A stretch of 52,744 nucleotides of DNA from Clostridiales bacterium (GTDB taxonomy: Bacteria; Bacillota; Clostridia; Peptostreptococcales; Acidaminobacteraceae), in the NCBI GenBank assembly GCA_030446305.1, contig JASUSA010000017.1, positions 1 through 52,744 of the forward strand, written 5' to 3'. Of the stretch, positions 9,208 to 17,012 are shown in pieces (position 1 is the first letter of the stretch; the number at the start of each line of letters is the position of its first letter). The notes under the pieces were generated by a model. That model was given only the letters and a program-made list of their open reading frames with translations. It had not been told where the DNA came from and ran no database searches. The position numbers and the translations under genes are program-made.

Positions 9208-9273
9208 ATTATACTTTAATCCGTTCAATAAGTATAATATTATTGTCTTATCATTTTAATAAGTTTATACTTA
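9208..9273. promoter_or_regulatory. LysR operator region between yeiH and its regulator
   Basis: Two inverted repeats built on the same half-site: ATTATACTT (9208-9216) and AAGTATAAT (9230-9238) separated by 13 bp, and ATAAGT-TTAT-ACTTAT at 9258-9273. Multiple copies of one half-site in a divergent LysR intergenic region are typical of the recognition and activation sites of this regulator family. The rest of the 300-bp interval (9028-9328) shows no gene. Confidence 0.6.
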
Positions 9274-9328
9274 TTTTATACGGGAAGCGATTTAAATTTT
9301 AATTCTATTTTTAATAGCGGAGGTCTTT

Positions 9329-10219
9329 ATGACGCGAAGGCATTTTCAAATTTTTGCAGCGGTTTGCGATACGATGAATATGACGTCGGCAGCAAAAGCA
9401 CTTTTTATTTCTCAGTCAGCGGTTAGTCAAGCTATACAAGAACTCGAGAACCAATATGGCGTTCGATTTTTTGAAAGGCTTTCACGCAAACTCTATTTAA
9501 CGGCTGCCGGAGAAAGTTTGCTCAGTTATGCGCGCCATGTCTTAAGGCTCTATGAGGACATTGAAGACGAAATGAAAGCCTATGAACAAAATGCCGCAAT
9601 ACGAATCGGTGCCAGCGTTACCATTGCAACCTGTGTTTTGCCGTCACTCATTGTCGCTTTCAAAAGTACATATCCCAATATCAAGCTCAGCATTACAGAA
9701 GACAATACGGCAAATGTTGAGTATTTGCTGTTAAACGATCAGTTGGATATTGGACTGATTGAAGGGGAAATCATGGCCGCCGATCTCATTGAAGTGCCCT
9801 TTATGTCAGATCAACTGATTTTTGTCAGCGCTCCCGAACATCCTTTTGCAAATAAAAGAGAATTGCCGCCTGAGCAATTGGCCGATGAAAATTTCATTTT
9901 GCGCGAAATCGGAAGCGGAACGCGGAAAAAGTTTGAAGATACCATGCTTGCAGCAAAGCAACAGTGGTCGACATCTTGGACCTGCAACAATGCCGATACC
10001 ATAAAAAATGCCGTAGCACTCAATTTAGGTCTTACCGTCATCTCAGAGCGCGCGGTTTCAGACTTCATAGAAGCCGGAAAACTTGCTGCCTTTACCGTTC
10101 AAGGCATTCGTTTTGAGCGCACTTTTCGAATCGCTTATCACAAACACAAATATCTTACTAAATCCCTTAAATATTTTGAGGACTTTTGCCGCCACTTTCA
10201 TCAAGATTCTGCGGTTTAA
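9329..10219 (+). CDS. LysR-family transcriptional regulator (YeiE/CysB-like position)
   Basis: A 296-aa regulator. Residues 1-60 form the winged helix-turn-helix (RRHFQIFAAVCDTMNMTSAAKALFIS..AVSQAIQELE), and residues ~90-290 form the two-lobed effector-binding domain (IRIGASVTIATCVLPSLI). GCGGAGG precedes the ATG by seven bases. It is transcribed away from yeiH, and inverted repeats lie between the two genes, so it most likely controls yeiH and itself. Its effector is unknown. Confidence 0.9.
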   Translation: MTRRHFQIFAAVCDTMNMTSAAKALFISQSAVSQAIQELENQYGVRFFERLSRKLYLTAAGESLLSYARHVLRLYEDIEDEMKAYEQNAAIRIGASVTIATCVLPSLIVAFKSTYPNIKLSITEDNTANVEYLLLNDQLDIGLIEGEIMAADLIEVPFMSDQLIFVSAPEHPFANKRELPPEQLADENFILREIGSGTRKKFEDTMLAAKQQWSTSWTCNNADTIKNAVALNLGLTVISERAVSDFIEAGKLAAFTVQGIRFERTFRIAYHKHKYLTKSLKYFEDFCRHFHQDSAV

Positions 10220-10252
10220 ATGCATAAAACAATAAATTTTTCACAAGCAGAC

Positions 10253-10281
10253 TTGACACCGACGACTATTCATTGTAAAAT
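10253..10281 (+). promoter_or_regulatory. Sigma-A type promoter of the arsR operon
   Basis: TTGACA at 10253-10258 and TAAAAT at 10276-10281 with a 17-bp spacer. The operator palindrome begins inside the -10 element. Confidence 0.85.
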
Positions 10282-10312
10282 TTACATATTCCCATATGGG
10301 TATATGTAAATT
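10279..10312. promoter_or_regulatory. 34-bp palindromic ArsR-type operator
   Basis: Left arm AATTTACATATTCCCAT and right arm ATGGGTATATGTAAATT are reverse complements except for one position. It covers the predicted transcription start, so a bound repressor would block the promoter until the inducer binds. Confidence 0.85.
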
Positions 10313-10335
10313 CGTATTTGATTGTGAGGTATACT

Positions 10336-10692
10336 ATGCAACAACCAACAAGCGTTTTTAAATTATTGTCAGATGAAACCCGACTCCGCATCTTAATGCT
10401 GCTGTATCGTGAACCGCTTTGCGTCTGCGAACTCGTTGGCATCCTCGATGTTCCCCAGCCACGCATTTCGAAGAATTTGGCAAAACTGCGAGATTTAGGG
10501 CTCGTCGAAGATGAAAGACGTGAGAAATTCGTATTTTATGCGCTGAGAAAAGAAAATCCATTACTAATGCAAGTCTTAGAAACGCTGGGAAAAGATATCG
10601 ATCAATATGAAATGTTTAAAACGGACTATCAGCGGCTCGACATCAAAGAACAATACTTAAATCAATGCCAGATTATTGTACCAAATTATTAA
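10336..10692 (+). CDS. ArsR/SmtB-family repressor
   Basis: A 118-aa winged helix regulator. It opens with FKLLSDETRLRILMLL, carries CVCEL in the position of the metalloid-sensing helix of ArsR (Cys pair), and has a recognition helix around VPQPRISKNLAKLRDLGLVEDERR. GAGG lies six bases before ATG 10336; an in-frame TTG at 10318 lacks an RBS. It is the first gene of a three-gene operon with a UPF0718 permease and a thioredoxin-fold protein. The Cys-x-Cys pair suggests release from DNA by As(III), Sb(III) or another thiophilic ion (inference). A 34-bp palindrome at the promoter is its probable binding site. Confidence 0.9.
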   Translation: MQQPTSVFKLLSDETRLRILMLLYREPLCVCELVGILDVPQPRISKNLAKLRDLGLVEDERREKFVFYALRKENPLLMQVLETLGKDIDQYEMFKTDYQRLDIKEQYLNQCQIIVPNY

Positions 10693-10716
10693 TCTGTCGA
10701 GAAAGGATTTAGAAGC

Positions 10717-11724
10717 ATGTTTGTATTTCAATGGCTTAATGATGAAGTGCTCAAAATGAATTGGCTGTCCAATCTGATTGAGAAACTCGTAACAGGTGTG
10801 TTTGGACTGGATATACAATCGCGCCTTGGTGGCAGTGTTCATTTTTATCTCTATGATGTCATCAAAATTTTTATTCTTTTGTCTGTCCTTATTTTTGGCA
10901 TTTCCTATATTCAAAGCTTTTTCCCGCCCGAGCGAACGCGGCAAATACTCGGTAGATTCAATGGGATTACTGCCAATATTCTCGGTGCATTGCTCGGAAC
11001 GATAACACCTTTTTGTTCTTGTTCTTCAATCCCGCTGTTTATCGGCTTTACCAGTGCAGGCCTTCCAATAGGCGTTACTTTTTCATTTCTTATTTCGTCG
11101 CCGCTTGTCGATCTAGCCTCCGTCTTATTGCTGGCGAGTATTTTCAACTGGCGCATTGCACTTGCTTATGTTATCGTAGGGCTTGTGCTCGCTGTTATTG
11201 GTGGTACGATTATCAGTAAGGCAAAACTTGAAAAGTACGTGGAACCATTTGTCTTTAACAATAAACTCGTCGATTTGCCTGAGGAATCGCTCACAACTGC
11301 CGATCGCCTCAACTTTGCTAAACAGCAAGTTCTCGATATTATTAAAAAAGTATGGCTCTATATTTTAATCGGCGTCGGTATCGGTGCCGCTATTCACAAC
11401 TGGATACCAGCCAACGTCATCTCCGCCGTTTTAGGACAGGACAAATGGTATTCTGTACCGCTTGCAACGATTGTCGGCGTTCCAATGTATGCCGATATTT
11501 TCGGTACATTGCCAATTGCAGAAGCACTTGTGCTGAAAGGCGTAGGCATCGGCACCGCACTTGCATTTATGATGGCCGTCACGGCGCTTTCACTGCCATC
11601 AATGATCTTGCTTAAAAATGTTGTTAAGACGAAGCTGCTGGTTATCTTTGCCGGCATTGTCACAGTAGGTATTCTCATTATCGGCTTTGCCTTTAATGCA
11701 TTTGGCTATCTATTAATCACTTAA
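10717..11724 (+). CDS. ArsP/UPF0718 (DUF318) family permease
   Basis: A 335-aa membrane protein with about eight helices. The family signature TPFCSCSSIPLFIGFTSAGLP near residues 99-119 contains the cysteine pair used by ArsP-type efflux permeases. Characterised ArsP proteins export trivalent organoarsenicals, while other members are assigned to arsenite or antimonite efflux. Here the gene follows an ArsR-type repressor and precedes a CxxC thioredoxin-like protein, which supports a metalloid or toxic-ion efflux role without fixing the substrate. AAAGGA at 10702-10707 precedes ATG 10717; an internal ATG at codon 14 is a less likely alternative. Confidence 0.85.
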   Translation: MFVFQWLNDEVLKMNWLSNLIEKLVTGVFGLDIQSRLGGSVHFYLYDVIKIFILLSVLIFGISYIQSFFPPERTRQILGRFNGITANILGALLGTITPFCSCSSIPLFIGFTSAGLPIGVTFSFLISSPLVDLASVLLLASIFNWRIALAYVIVGLVLAVIGGTIISKAKLEKYVEPFVFNNKLVDLPEESLTTADRLNFAKQQVLDIIKKVWLYILIGVGIGAAIHNWIPANVISAVLGQDKWYSVPLATIVGVPMYADIFGTLPIAEALVLKGVGIGTALAFMMAVTALSLPSMILLKNVVKTKLLVIFAGIVTVGILIIGFAFNAFGYLLIT

Positions 11725-11809
11725 AACAAACTTTTATTAAAATGAGGACATTGCATCATGCAAATTTCCTTAGCATATCAACTTTTGAAAATTATTATAG
11801 GAGGCTATT

Positions 11810-12037
11810 ATGGTTATTAAAGTATTGGGTTCAGGCTGTGCCAATTGTAAAAAACTCGAAGCAAATGTTAAAACAGCAATCAGTGCTATGGGCATTGATG
11901 CAACTGTTGAAAAAGTCGAAGATTTCAAAGCGATTATGGCTTATGGCGTTATGCAAACACCTGCACTGGTCGTCGATGAAGTCGTTAAGTTCTACGGCCG
12001 CGTCCCCTCTGCGAAAGAACTCGAAAAGTATCTCTAA
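11810..12037 (+). CDS. Small thioredoxin-fold protein (redox-active disulfide protein family)
   Basis: A 75-aa protein with an N-terminal beta strand and the active site CANC at residues 10-13 (GSGCANCKKLE), a cis-proline region MQTPALVVD, and a final helix. It matches the glutaredoxin-like 'redox-active disulfide protein 2' group in length and layout. GGAGG precedes the ATG by six bases. It is the last gene of the arsR-permease operon, followed by a terminator. A likely role is reducing or delivering the ligand moved by the permease (inference). The same operon order occurs in many anaerobes. Confidence 0.88.
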   Translation: MVIKVLGSGCANCKKLEANVKTAISAMGIDATVEKVEDFKAIMAYGVMQTPALVVDEVVKFYGRVPSAKELEKYL

Positions 12038-12102
12038 TCGCGTCAACCAATTGTGAAGCGTTCACAGAGTGCAGCAAACAACAGGAACTTTATGTTTTTA
12101 AG

Positions 12103-12145
12103 AAGCCGGTACACTGTCATGATTTGACATGCGTCGGCTTTTTTC
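12103..12145 (+). terminator. Terminator of the arsR-permease-thioredoxin operon
   Basis: AAGCCG ... TGTCA / TGACA ... CGGCTT interrupted stem followed by TTTTTC. Confidence 0.75.
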
Positions 12146-12260
12146 ATTGGCTATATACTATCAGCTTTATATTATTAGCTTCACGGTATTGGCTTCGTAG
12201 CATTGACTTCATGACATTGACTTTGAAGCATTGACTTTGCGGCATTAGCATCGTAGCATT
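12146..12260. repeat. Degenerate 14-bp tandem repeat, eight copies
   Basis: Eight head-to-tail 14-mers, best consensus ATTGRCTTYRTAGC, starting directly after the T run of the preceding terminator and ending in a partial ATT. The copies furthest left (for example ATTGGCTATATACT) are the most diverged. It lies in the convergent gap between the thioredoxin gene and the CoA-transferase. Confidence 0.85.
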
Positions 12261-12280
12261 CTGTATTATCACTAACAAGC

Positions 12281-12306
12281 AAAACGCATCGCCAAATGGC
12301 GATGCG
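12281..12306 (-). terminator. Terminator of the TRAP/CoA-activation operon
   Basis: CGCATCGCC / GGCGATGCG with a 4-nt loop; on the minus strand it is followed by TTTTGC. It lies 34 bp past the CoA-transferase stop. Confidence 0.85.
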
Positions 12307-12339
12307 CTCTTCCTTAGTCATCTTAATAATACTATGTTT

Positions 12340-13656
12340 CTATAATCCCATCTTCCCTGCAGCCTTTTTTAAGCTGTCTCGAAAATCCGGGTGTGCAATA
12401 TTGATAATTTTTTCTGCGCGTTCCTTCGTCGATAATCCCTTGAGATTCACGCAGCCATATTCTGTCACCACATACTGTACTGCATTTCTCGGCGTTGTCA
12501 CCACGGCACCGGATGTCAGTACCGGATTAATTCTGGAATGCAATGTGCCAGTCTTATCTTTAAAGGTCGCCGGCAGACAGATAAACGTTTTGCCGCCTTC
12601 CGACAGATAGGCACCTTCTACAAAGTCGAGCTGACCGCCTGCACCGGTAAACTGTTTGTATCCCATGGATTCAGAGCATACCTGCCCCGTCAAATCAATT
12701 TCCAGCGCGCCGTTGATCGAAATAAAATGCTTGATTTTTGAAGTGACCAGTACATTGTTGACATAGTCTACCGGATATGCCGCCAGCATGGGATTGTCAT
12801 GCATAAAGGCATAGAGCTTTTGAGAGCCTGCCGCAAAGGTAAACACAATTTTGCCATTGTCCAGCTCTTTGTATTTGCCGGTGATTTTTCCCGCTTCTGC
12901 CAAGTCGACAAATGCATCGGCCAACATCTCGCTGTGAACACTTAAATCCTTTAGATCGGATTTTGCAATGAGCTTGCCAAGCGCATTGGGAAGTCCGCCA
13001 ATACCAAGCTGCAGGCAGGCACCATCCTCAATTTCCGGCATGACATAGCTTGCAATCTTTAAATCCGTCTCGCTCGGCACCGCACTCGGCAGTTCGAAAA
13101 TCGCATTGTTTTCGCCTTCGACAATATAGTGAACGTCATCGATGTGAACCGCATGATCATAGCCACCGTAAACCCTTGGGAGGTTGCTGTTGACTTCAAT
13201 GATCACCGTCTTCGCTTTTTCGATGGCTGCCTTAAAATGTGAAAAAGTTACGCCAAAATTGAAATAGCCGTTTTCATCCATTGGCGTCGCCTGTACCATC
13301 ACCACATCCGTCGTCAAATTCTCCCTGAGATAGACGGGAACCTCAGAATATTTAATCGGAATATGATAGGCTTTTCCCTCTTTTGCCAGCATTCTTTCAA
13401 GTCCGCCAAAATGATAGGAATACCAAGTTGCCGCTTCGCTTTCAAGTGTTTTCAGCATTTGCATCAGCACGCCGCCGCGCAGTTTAATAGCCTTTAACGA
13501 TGTCATTCTCTTCGCCAAGGCGACGTCCAGCGTCAAGGGCAGATTGGCGAAAAAACCGAATTCGATCCAGTCGCCCGATTTGACACATGCCACCGCCTCA
13601 TCCGCTGTCACACATTTTGCCGCATATTGCTTTAATAGCGCATCATTTACCATCAT
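12340..13656 (-). CDS. CoA-transferase of the butyryl-CoA:acetate / 4-hydroxybutyrate type
   Basis: A 438-aa member of the acetyl-CoA hydrolase/transferase family (class I CoA-transferase). It moves CoA from acetyl- or butyryl-CoA to a carboxylate through a glutamyl-CoA intermediate. Visible are TADEAVACVKSGDWIEFG at the N-terminus, LQLGIGGLPNALG near residue 220, VHSEM with the likely catalytic Glu243, FTGAGGQLDFVEGAYLSEGGK, and the end RAEKIINIAHPDFRDSL. These segments resemble clostridial butyryl-CoA:acetate and 4-hydroxybutyrate CoA-transferases. GGGAGG lies six bases before the ATG. Its first 14 bases overlap the DUF169 gene, so it is translated from the same mRNA. It is the last gene of the sigma-54 controlled TRAP operon; the acid it activates is unknown. 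Confidence 0.88.
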   Translation of the reverse strand: MMVNDALLKQYAAKCVTADEAVACVKSGDWIEFGFFANLPLTLDVALAKRMTSLKAIKLRGGVLMQMLKTLESEAATWYSYHFGGLERMLAKEGKAYHIPIKYSEVPVYLRENLTTDVVMVQATPMDENGYFNFGVTFSHFKAAIEKAKTVIIEVNSNLPRVYGGYDHAVHIDDVHYIVEGENNAIFELPSAVPSETDLKIASYVMPEIEDGACLQLGIGGLPNALGKLIAKSDLKDLSVHSEMLADAFVDLAEAGKITGKYKELDNGKIVFTFAAGSQKLYAFMHDNPMLAAYPVDYVNNVLVTSKIKHFISINGALEIDLTGQVCSESMGYKQFTGAGGQLDFVEGAYLSEGGKTFICLPATFKDKTGTLHSRINPVLTSGAVVTTPRNAVQYVVTEYGCVNLKGLSTKERAEKIINIAHPDFRDSLKKAAGKMGL

Positions 13657-14413
13657 TAATAACCTCCCAATACTTTGCCGGGAAGTCCGGTGTATTCAAT
13701 ACCCCATGGAAAATAGTCGGGAATCTGGAAAGGCCTTCTTTGTGCACGCGTTCAATGCCCTTCGCCGTATCTTTGAAATAGGCACTTGGGATGGCGACAA
13801 TGAGTTCATCATCCTGTGTGCTGGCGAATATCCGCTCACCGCCACTTGGAATGACGATCAGTGGTTCGTTGTATTTCAGCGCCTTGACGATGTAAGAGGC
13901 GCAGGCGGCACGGCCGAAGGTCGTGCTTTTCACGCCGTCGCCATAATAATAGTTAATTCCCTGTGCAATACGTGCGATTTGTGCTGAATTGCCATAGACG
14001 AGGACGAGCTCCGGTTCAAAGGCGACTTTTTCAAGCGCCCCCATTAGGAGAAAAGCTGGCGGTGTTTCAAAAAAACTATTGCCCTGTTCTATTTTGCGTG
14101 CAATTGCCATATCGTTGGCATAACCGGGATAAACGATTCCACCTTCGTTAAAATAATTGGATTCCTTAAACCCCAGATACGCATAGGATGCCGGGCAGCC
14201 GTGATCTGCTTCTTCAAACAAAAGCGTCCAGCCATACCGCCGCGCCGCTGCAACCCCCTGACAAAGCGCTAGCTTACGTTCAAGCTTCACGCTGGGCTGA
14301 ATGTACTTGTCGGTAATTGCAGCTTTATCAATCGGCCGCATCACTGCCACCGGCATGGTTAAAGGCTTGATATACTTTGCCAGTGCATCCAGTAACAATT
14401 TTGAATCACTCAT
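13643..14413 (-). CDS. DUF169 family protein
   Basis: A 256-aa soluble protein of the DUF169 (COG2043) family, which has no established function. Features seen are a middle region GFKESNYFNEGGIVYPGYANDMAIARKIE, the segment GDGVKSTTFGRAACASYIV, and the C-terminal region PSGGERIFASTQDDELIVAIP, all typical of the family, plus Cys pairs that could bind a cofactor. There is no signal peptide. The start ATG has GGAGG upstream and lies one base beyond the stop of the acyl-CoA synthetase, while the end overlaps the CoA-transferase start, so translational coupling is likely. Position between two CoA-activating enzymes suggests a role in the same acid-degradation route (inference). Confidence 0.82.
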   Translation of the reverse strand: MSDSKLLLDALAKYIKPLTMPVAVMRPIDKAAITDKYIQPSVKLERKLALCQGVAAARRYGWTLLFEEADHGCPASYAYLGFKESNYFNEGGIVYPGYANDMAIARKIEQGNSFFETPPAFLLMGALEKVAFEPELVLVYGNSAQIARIAQGINYYYGDGVKSTTFGRAACASYIVKALKYNEPLIVIPSGGERIFASTQDDELIVAIPSAYFKDTAKGIERVHKEGLSRFPTIFHGVLNTPDFPAKYWEVINDGK

Positions 14414-14414
14414 T

Positions 14415-16526
14415 TCAAACCTCCAGTTTAATCAATGCGTCAATAGCGACCGCACCTTCACCTTCATCATAGACAAAGACCGGGTTAATATCCATCTCCT
14501 GAATATCAGGACGTGCCATGCACAAATCACTGACCCTTACGATGATCTCTGCCAGCGCATTGATATCCTTTCTCGTGATGTCGCGGTACCCATATAACAT
14601 TTTTTTGCTTTTAAGGGAATCAATCATCTTTAACGCATTGCGCTTGTCTATTGGGATAAGCTGCATAACGGAATCCTTCAAGATTTCCACCATGGTGCCG
14701 CCCATGCCCAAAACAACTGCCGTGCCAAGCAACGGATCTTTTTTAATGCCTACAATCATCTCCGTTCCCTTTGGCAGCATTGATGAGACGATAACGCCCT
14801 CAAAGGCTGATGTCAGGCCATTTGCCTCCACATTATCCAGAATGGTGGTATAGGCGCTAAGCAGTGACGCCTCGTCTGTGACATTCAGGATGACACCGCC
14901 AATATCGGATTTGTGCAGAATGGAACGCGACAGCACCTTGACAGCCACCGGATAGTGAAGTGTTCCAGCCAGCTCTTTTAAAGCGGCAGTATCATGTGCA
15001 ACCGCTGGCGAATCCGTCATGATTCCCGCCGAGGACACCATGTGCTTTGAATCCCATTCGTTCAAAAAGCCATTGGTTCCCTTGTACATTTCATAGACGG
15101 ATGCTGCCAAAGCAGCGCCGCCCGTCTCTGATACCTGCATAACTTCCCGCTTTAGTGCCGTATAACGCCAAAGCAGCGAAGTACCATAGATGCAGCGATC
15201 CGAATCCTCAAAGAGCGGTATTTGCTTATCATAAAACCACGACTTGATTTCAGGTGTCGCCGCAAGCCATGTGACCAAAATCGGCTTTTGCGTCACACCG
15301 TTTAAATCTTCAATCGCCTTCAGGAGATTGTCCTTTAAATGCTCCAGCAGGCCAATGAAAATCACGACGGCATCGACGCTGTCATCAGCGGCAACCGCTT
15401 CAATGCAATGGTAGAACTTTTCATAGGCAGTAAGTACCTGCGCTGTCAAATCAACTGGATTATGCGGTGAACCAAATACGGGGATGTTTGCACTGAGTTC
15501 TCTTTCCGTTTCATCCGATAATTTAGGCAGTGTCATTTGATATTTATCACAGGCATCTGCCATGACCACGCCGGCGCCGCCGGAGATGGACACGACGCCG
15601 ATGCGATTGCCGCCAGCGCGTTTGCCATTTGAAAATACTTTCATGGCATCAAAGAGATCATCAGTGGTTTCAACGCGTAAGATGCCAGATTGCTGCATAA
15701 AACTGTCTACAATGGCGTCTGAAGAAGCCAGTGCTCCAGTGTGTGACGATGCCGCTTTACTGCCGGCCTCAGACTTTCCAACCTTCATCGCGACAATTGG
15801 CTTATCGCGTTCAATTGCTTTTTGGGCTGCAGCCTTTAACAGTGGTGCGTCCTTAACACCTTCCATATAGACGCAGATGGCATCTGTTTTATCGTCATCG
15901 ACTGCATAGTCGATAAAGTGCGATGTGGTCACAATCGATTCATTTCCCCCGCTGATCAGATAGGAGAAACCAATGCCGAGATCAACGGCCATGGCGTAGA
16001 GCATGCCGCTCATGGCACCGCTCTGTGAAATAAGGCAAATATTACCCTGTTGCAAATTGCCTCGGCTTAAAGCACCTGTAAACGTCGCGGTCACTTTTTT
16101 GTCAAAATTCACAAAGCCCTGGCAATTCGGTCCCATGACGAGCATGTCATTGGCATTGGCATAGTTGATCAGCGCCGCTTCAAGTTTTTTGCCATCATCA
16201 CCCGACTCGGAAAATCCCGATGTTATAATCATAACAGCTTGGATTCCCCGAGCCTTGGCATCCTGCATTGCCTGCAGGATGCTGTCGGGTTTCGTGATGA
16301 TGATTAAAAGATCAGCTTTTTGGGGAATGCTGCTGATGTCCCTGTAACATGGCAGTCCCTGTATGGTTTCATATTTGGGATTAATAGGGTATATTGCACC
16401 TTGATACCCATATGCTTTTAAAAACTTAATCGGTCTGCCGCCAATGCTTTCCGGACGACTCGACGCACCTAAAATCGCAATACTGTTTGGTGCCATCAAC
16501 GCCTTCATCAAGTTTTGATTATTCAT
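14415..16526 (-). CDS. NDP-forming acyl-CoA synthetase (fused alpha-beta)
   Basis: A 703-aa ADP-forming acid:CoA ligase family protein. It links CoA to a carboxylic acid with ATP, or runs in reverse for ATP synthesis. Order of domains: CoA-binding Rossmann domain from the N-terminus (NSIAILGASSRPESIGGRP), succinyl-CoA ligase-like domain with QSGAMSGM and the conserved active-site histidine in SSHTGALASSD (about residue 265), and a C-terminal ATP-grasp domain (YPVAVKVLSRSILHKSDIGGV). AAGGAG lies six bases before ATG 16526, which is chosen over an ATG 24 codons upstream that would overlap the neighbour more deeply. It overlaps the VOC gene by eight bases. Together with the TRAP carrier and CoA-transferase it implies CoA activation of an imported acid. 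Confidence 0.9.
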   Translation of the reverse strand: MNNQNLMKALMAPNSIAILGASSRPESIGGRPIKFLKAYGYQGAIYPINPKYETIQGLPCYRDISSIPQKADLLIIITKPDSILQAMQDAKARGIQAVMIITSGFSESGDDGKKLEAALINYANANDMLVMGPNCQGFVNFDKKVTATFTGALSRGNLQQGNICLISQSGAMSGMLYAMAVDLGIGFSYLISGGNESIVTTSHFIDYAVDDDKTDAICVYMEGVKDAPLLKAAAQKAIERDKPIVAMKVGKSEAGSKAASSHTGALASSDAIVDSFMQQSGILRVETTDDLFDAMKVFSNGKRAGGNRIGVVSISGGAGVVMADACDKYQMTLPKLSDETERELSANIPVFGSPHNPVDLTAQVLTAYEKFYHCIEAVAADDSVDAVVIFIGLLEHLKDNLLKAIEDLNGVTQKPILVTWLAATPEIKSWFYDKQIPLFEDSDRCIYGTSLLWRYTALKREVMQVSETGGAALAASVYEMYKGTNGFLNEWDSKHMVSSAGIMTDSPAVAHDTAALKELAGTLHYPVAVKVLSRSILHKSDIGGVILNVTDEASLLSAYTTILDNVEANGLTSAFEGVIVSSMLPKGTEMIVGIKKDPLLGTAVVLGMGGTMVEILKDSVMQLIPIDKRNALKMIDSLKSKKMLYGYRDITRKDINALAEIIVRVSDLCMARPDIQEMDINPVFVYDEGEGAVAIDALIKLEV

Positions 16527-16992
16527 TGCCGGCTCCTTCGATTTCATTCCATACAATGCGCATACGTTCTTCTGATGATTTCGTCTTAAATTCATCAAAC
16601 CATTCCATCACCTGCATGACGGTGCCAAAGGTATATTTCGGCGATACAATCACTTCTCTGCGAATGTTCTCGACTTCCTCATACAGACCATACTTGATGG
16701 CATTGTCATCAAAGATTTGAATGGCGTCATCTAAATTGTCCACATCGACGCCGATGTGCTGAAGGCTCTCACCAAATTTCTCAAGGTGTTTTGCCACAAA
16801 GCTCTCAGGCGAAGTTGGCTCTAAAAGTCCTAAAATAATATCGCCTTCAATCATATACATATCACAGACATACTGTTTTGGCTCGCTTCTCACAGTCATC
16901 AGGAAATTGCCACCATAGACATTTTGTATTCTCGCACCGACTGTGACGCGATCATGCACCGCAAAAGTCATGTGATCCAGTTTTTTTATCAT
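16519..16992 (-). CDS. VOC-superfamily protein, methylmalonyl-CoA epimerase-like
   Basis: A 157-aa glyoxalase/VOC-fold protein with two beta-alpha-beta-beta-beta modules. The first strand LDHMTFAVHD places a metal-ligand histidine at residue 7, and the second module starts LQHIGVDVDNLDDAI with the next histidine, the spacing seen in methylmalonyl-CoA epimerases and related lyases. The C-terminal 30 residues (EWFDEFKTKSSEERMRIVW) extend past the usual fold. AGGAGA lies eight bases before ATG 16992; a longer frame to 17037 would overlap dctM and lacks an RBS. An epimerase or isomerase acting on a CoA ester or on the imported acid is plausible. The exact reaction is not determined. Confidence 0.75.
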   Translation of the reverse strand: MIKKLDHMTFAVHDRVTVGARIQNVYGGNFLMTVRSEPKQYVCDMYMIEGDIILGLLEPTSPESFVAKHLEKFGESLQHIGVDVDNLDDAIQIFDDNAIKYGLYEEVENIRREVIVSPKYTFGTVMQVMEWFDEFKTKSSEERMRIVWNEIEGAGNE

Positions 16993-17012
16993 GTGTTGTT
17001 TCTCCTTTAAAT

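Noticed and set aside
12340..13656. Citrate lyase alpha subunit or plain acetyl-CoA hydrolase
   Set aside because: The GIGGLPNALG, HSEM and GAGGQLDFVEGAYLS segments fit butyrate/4-hydroxybutyrate type CoA-transferases better.
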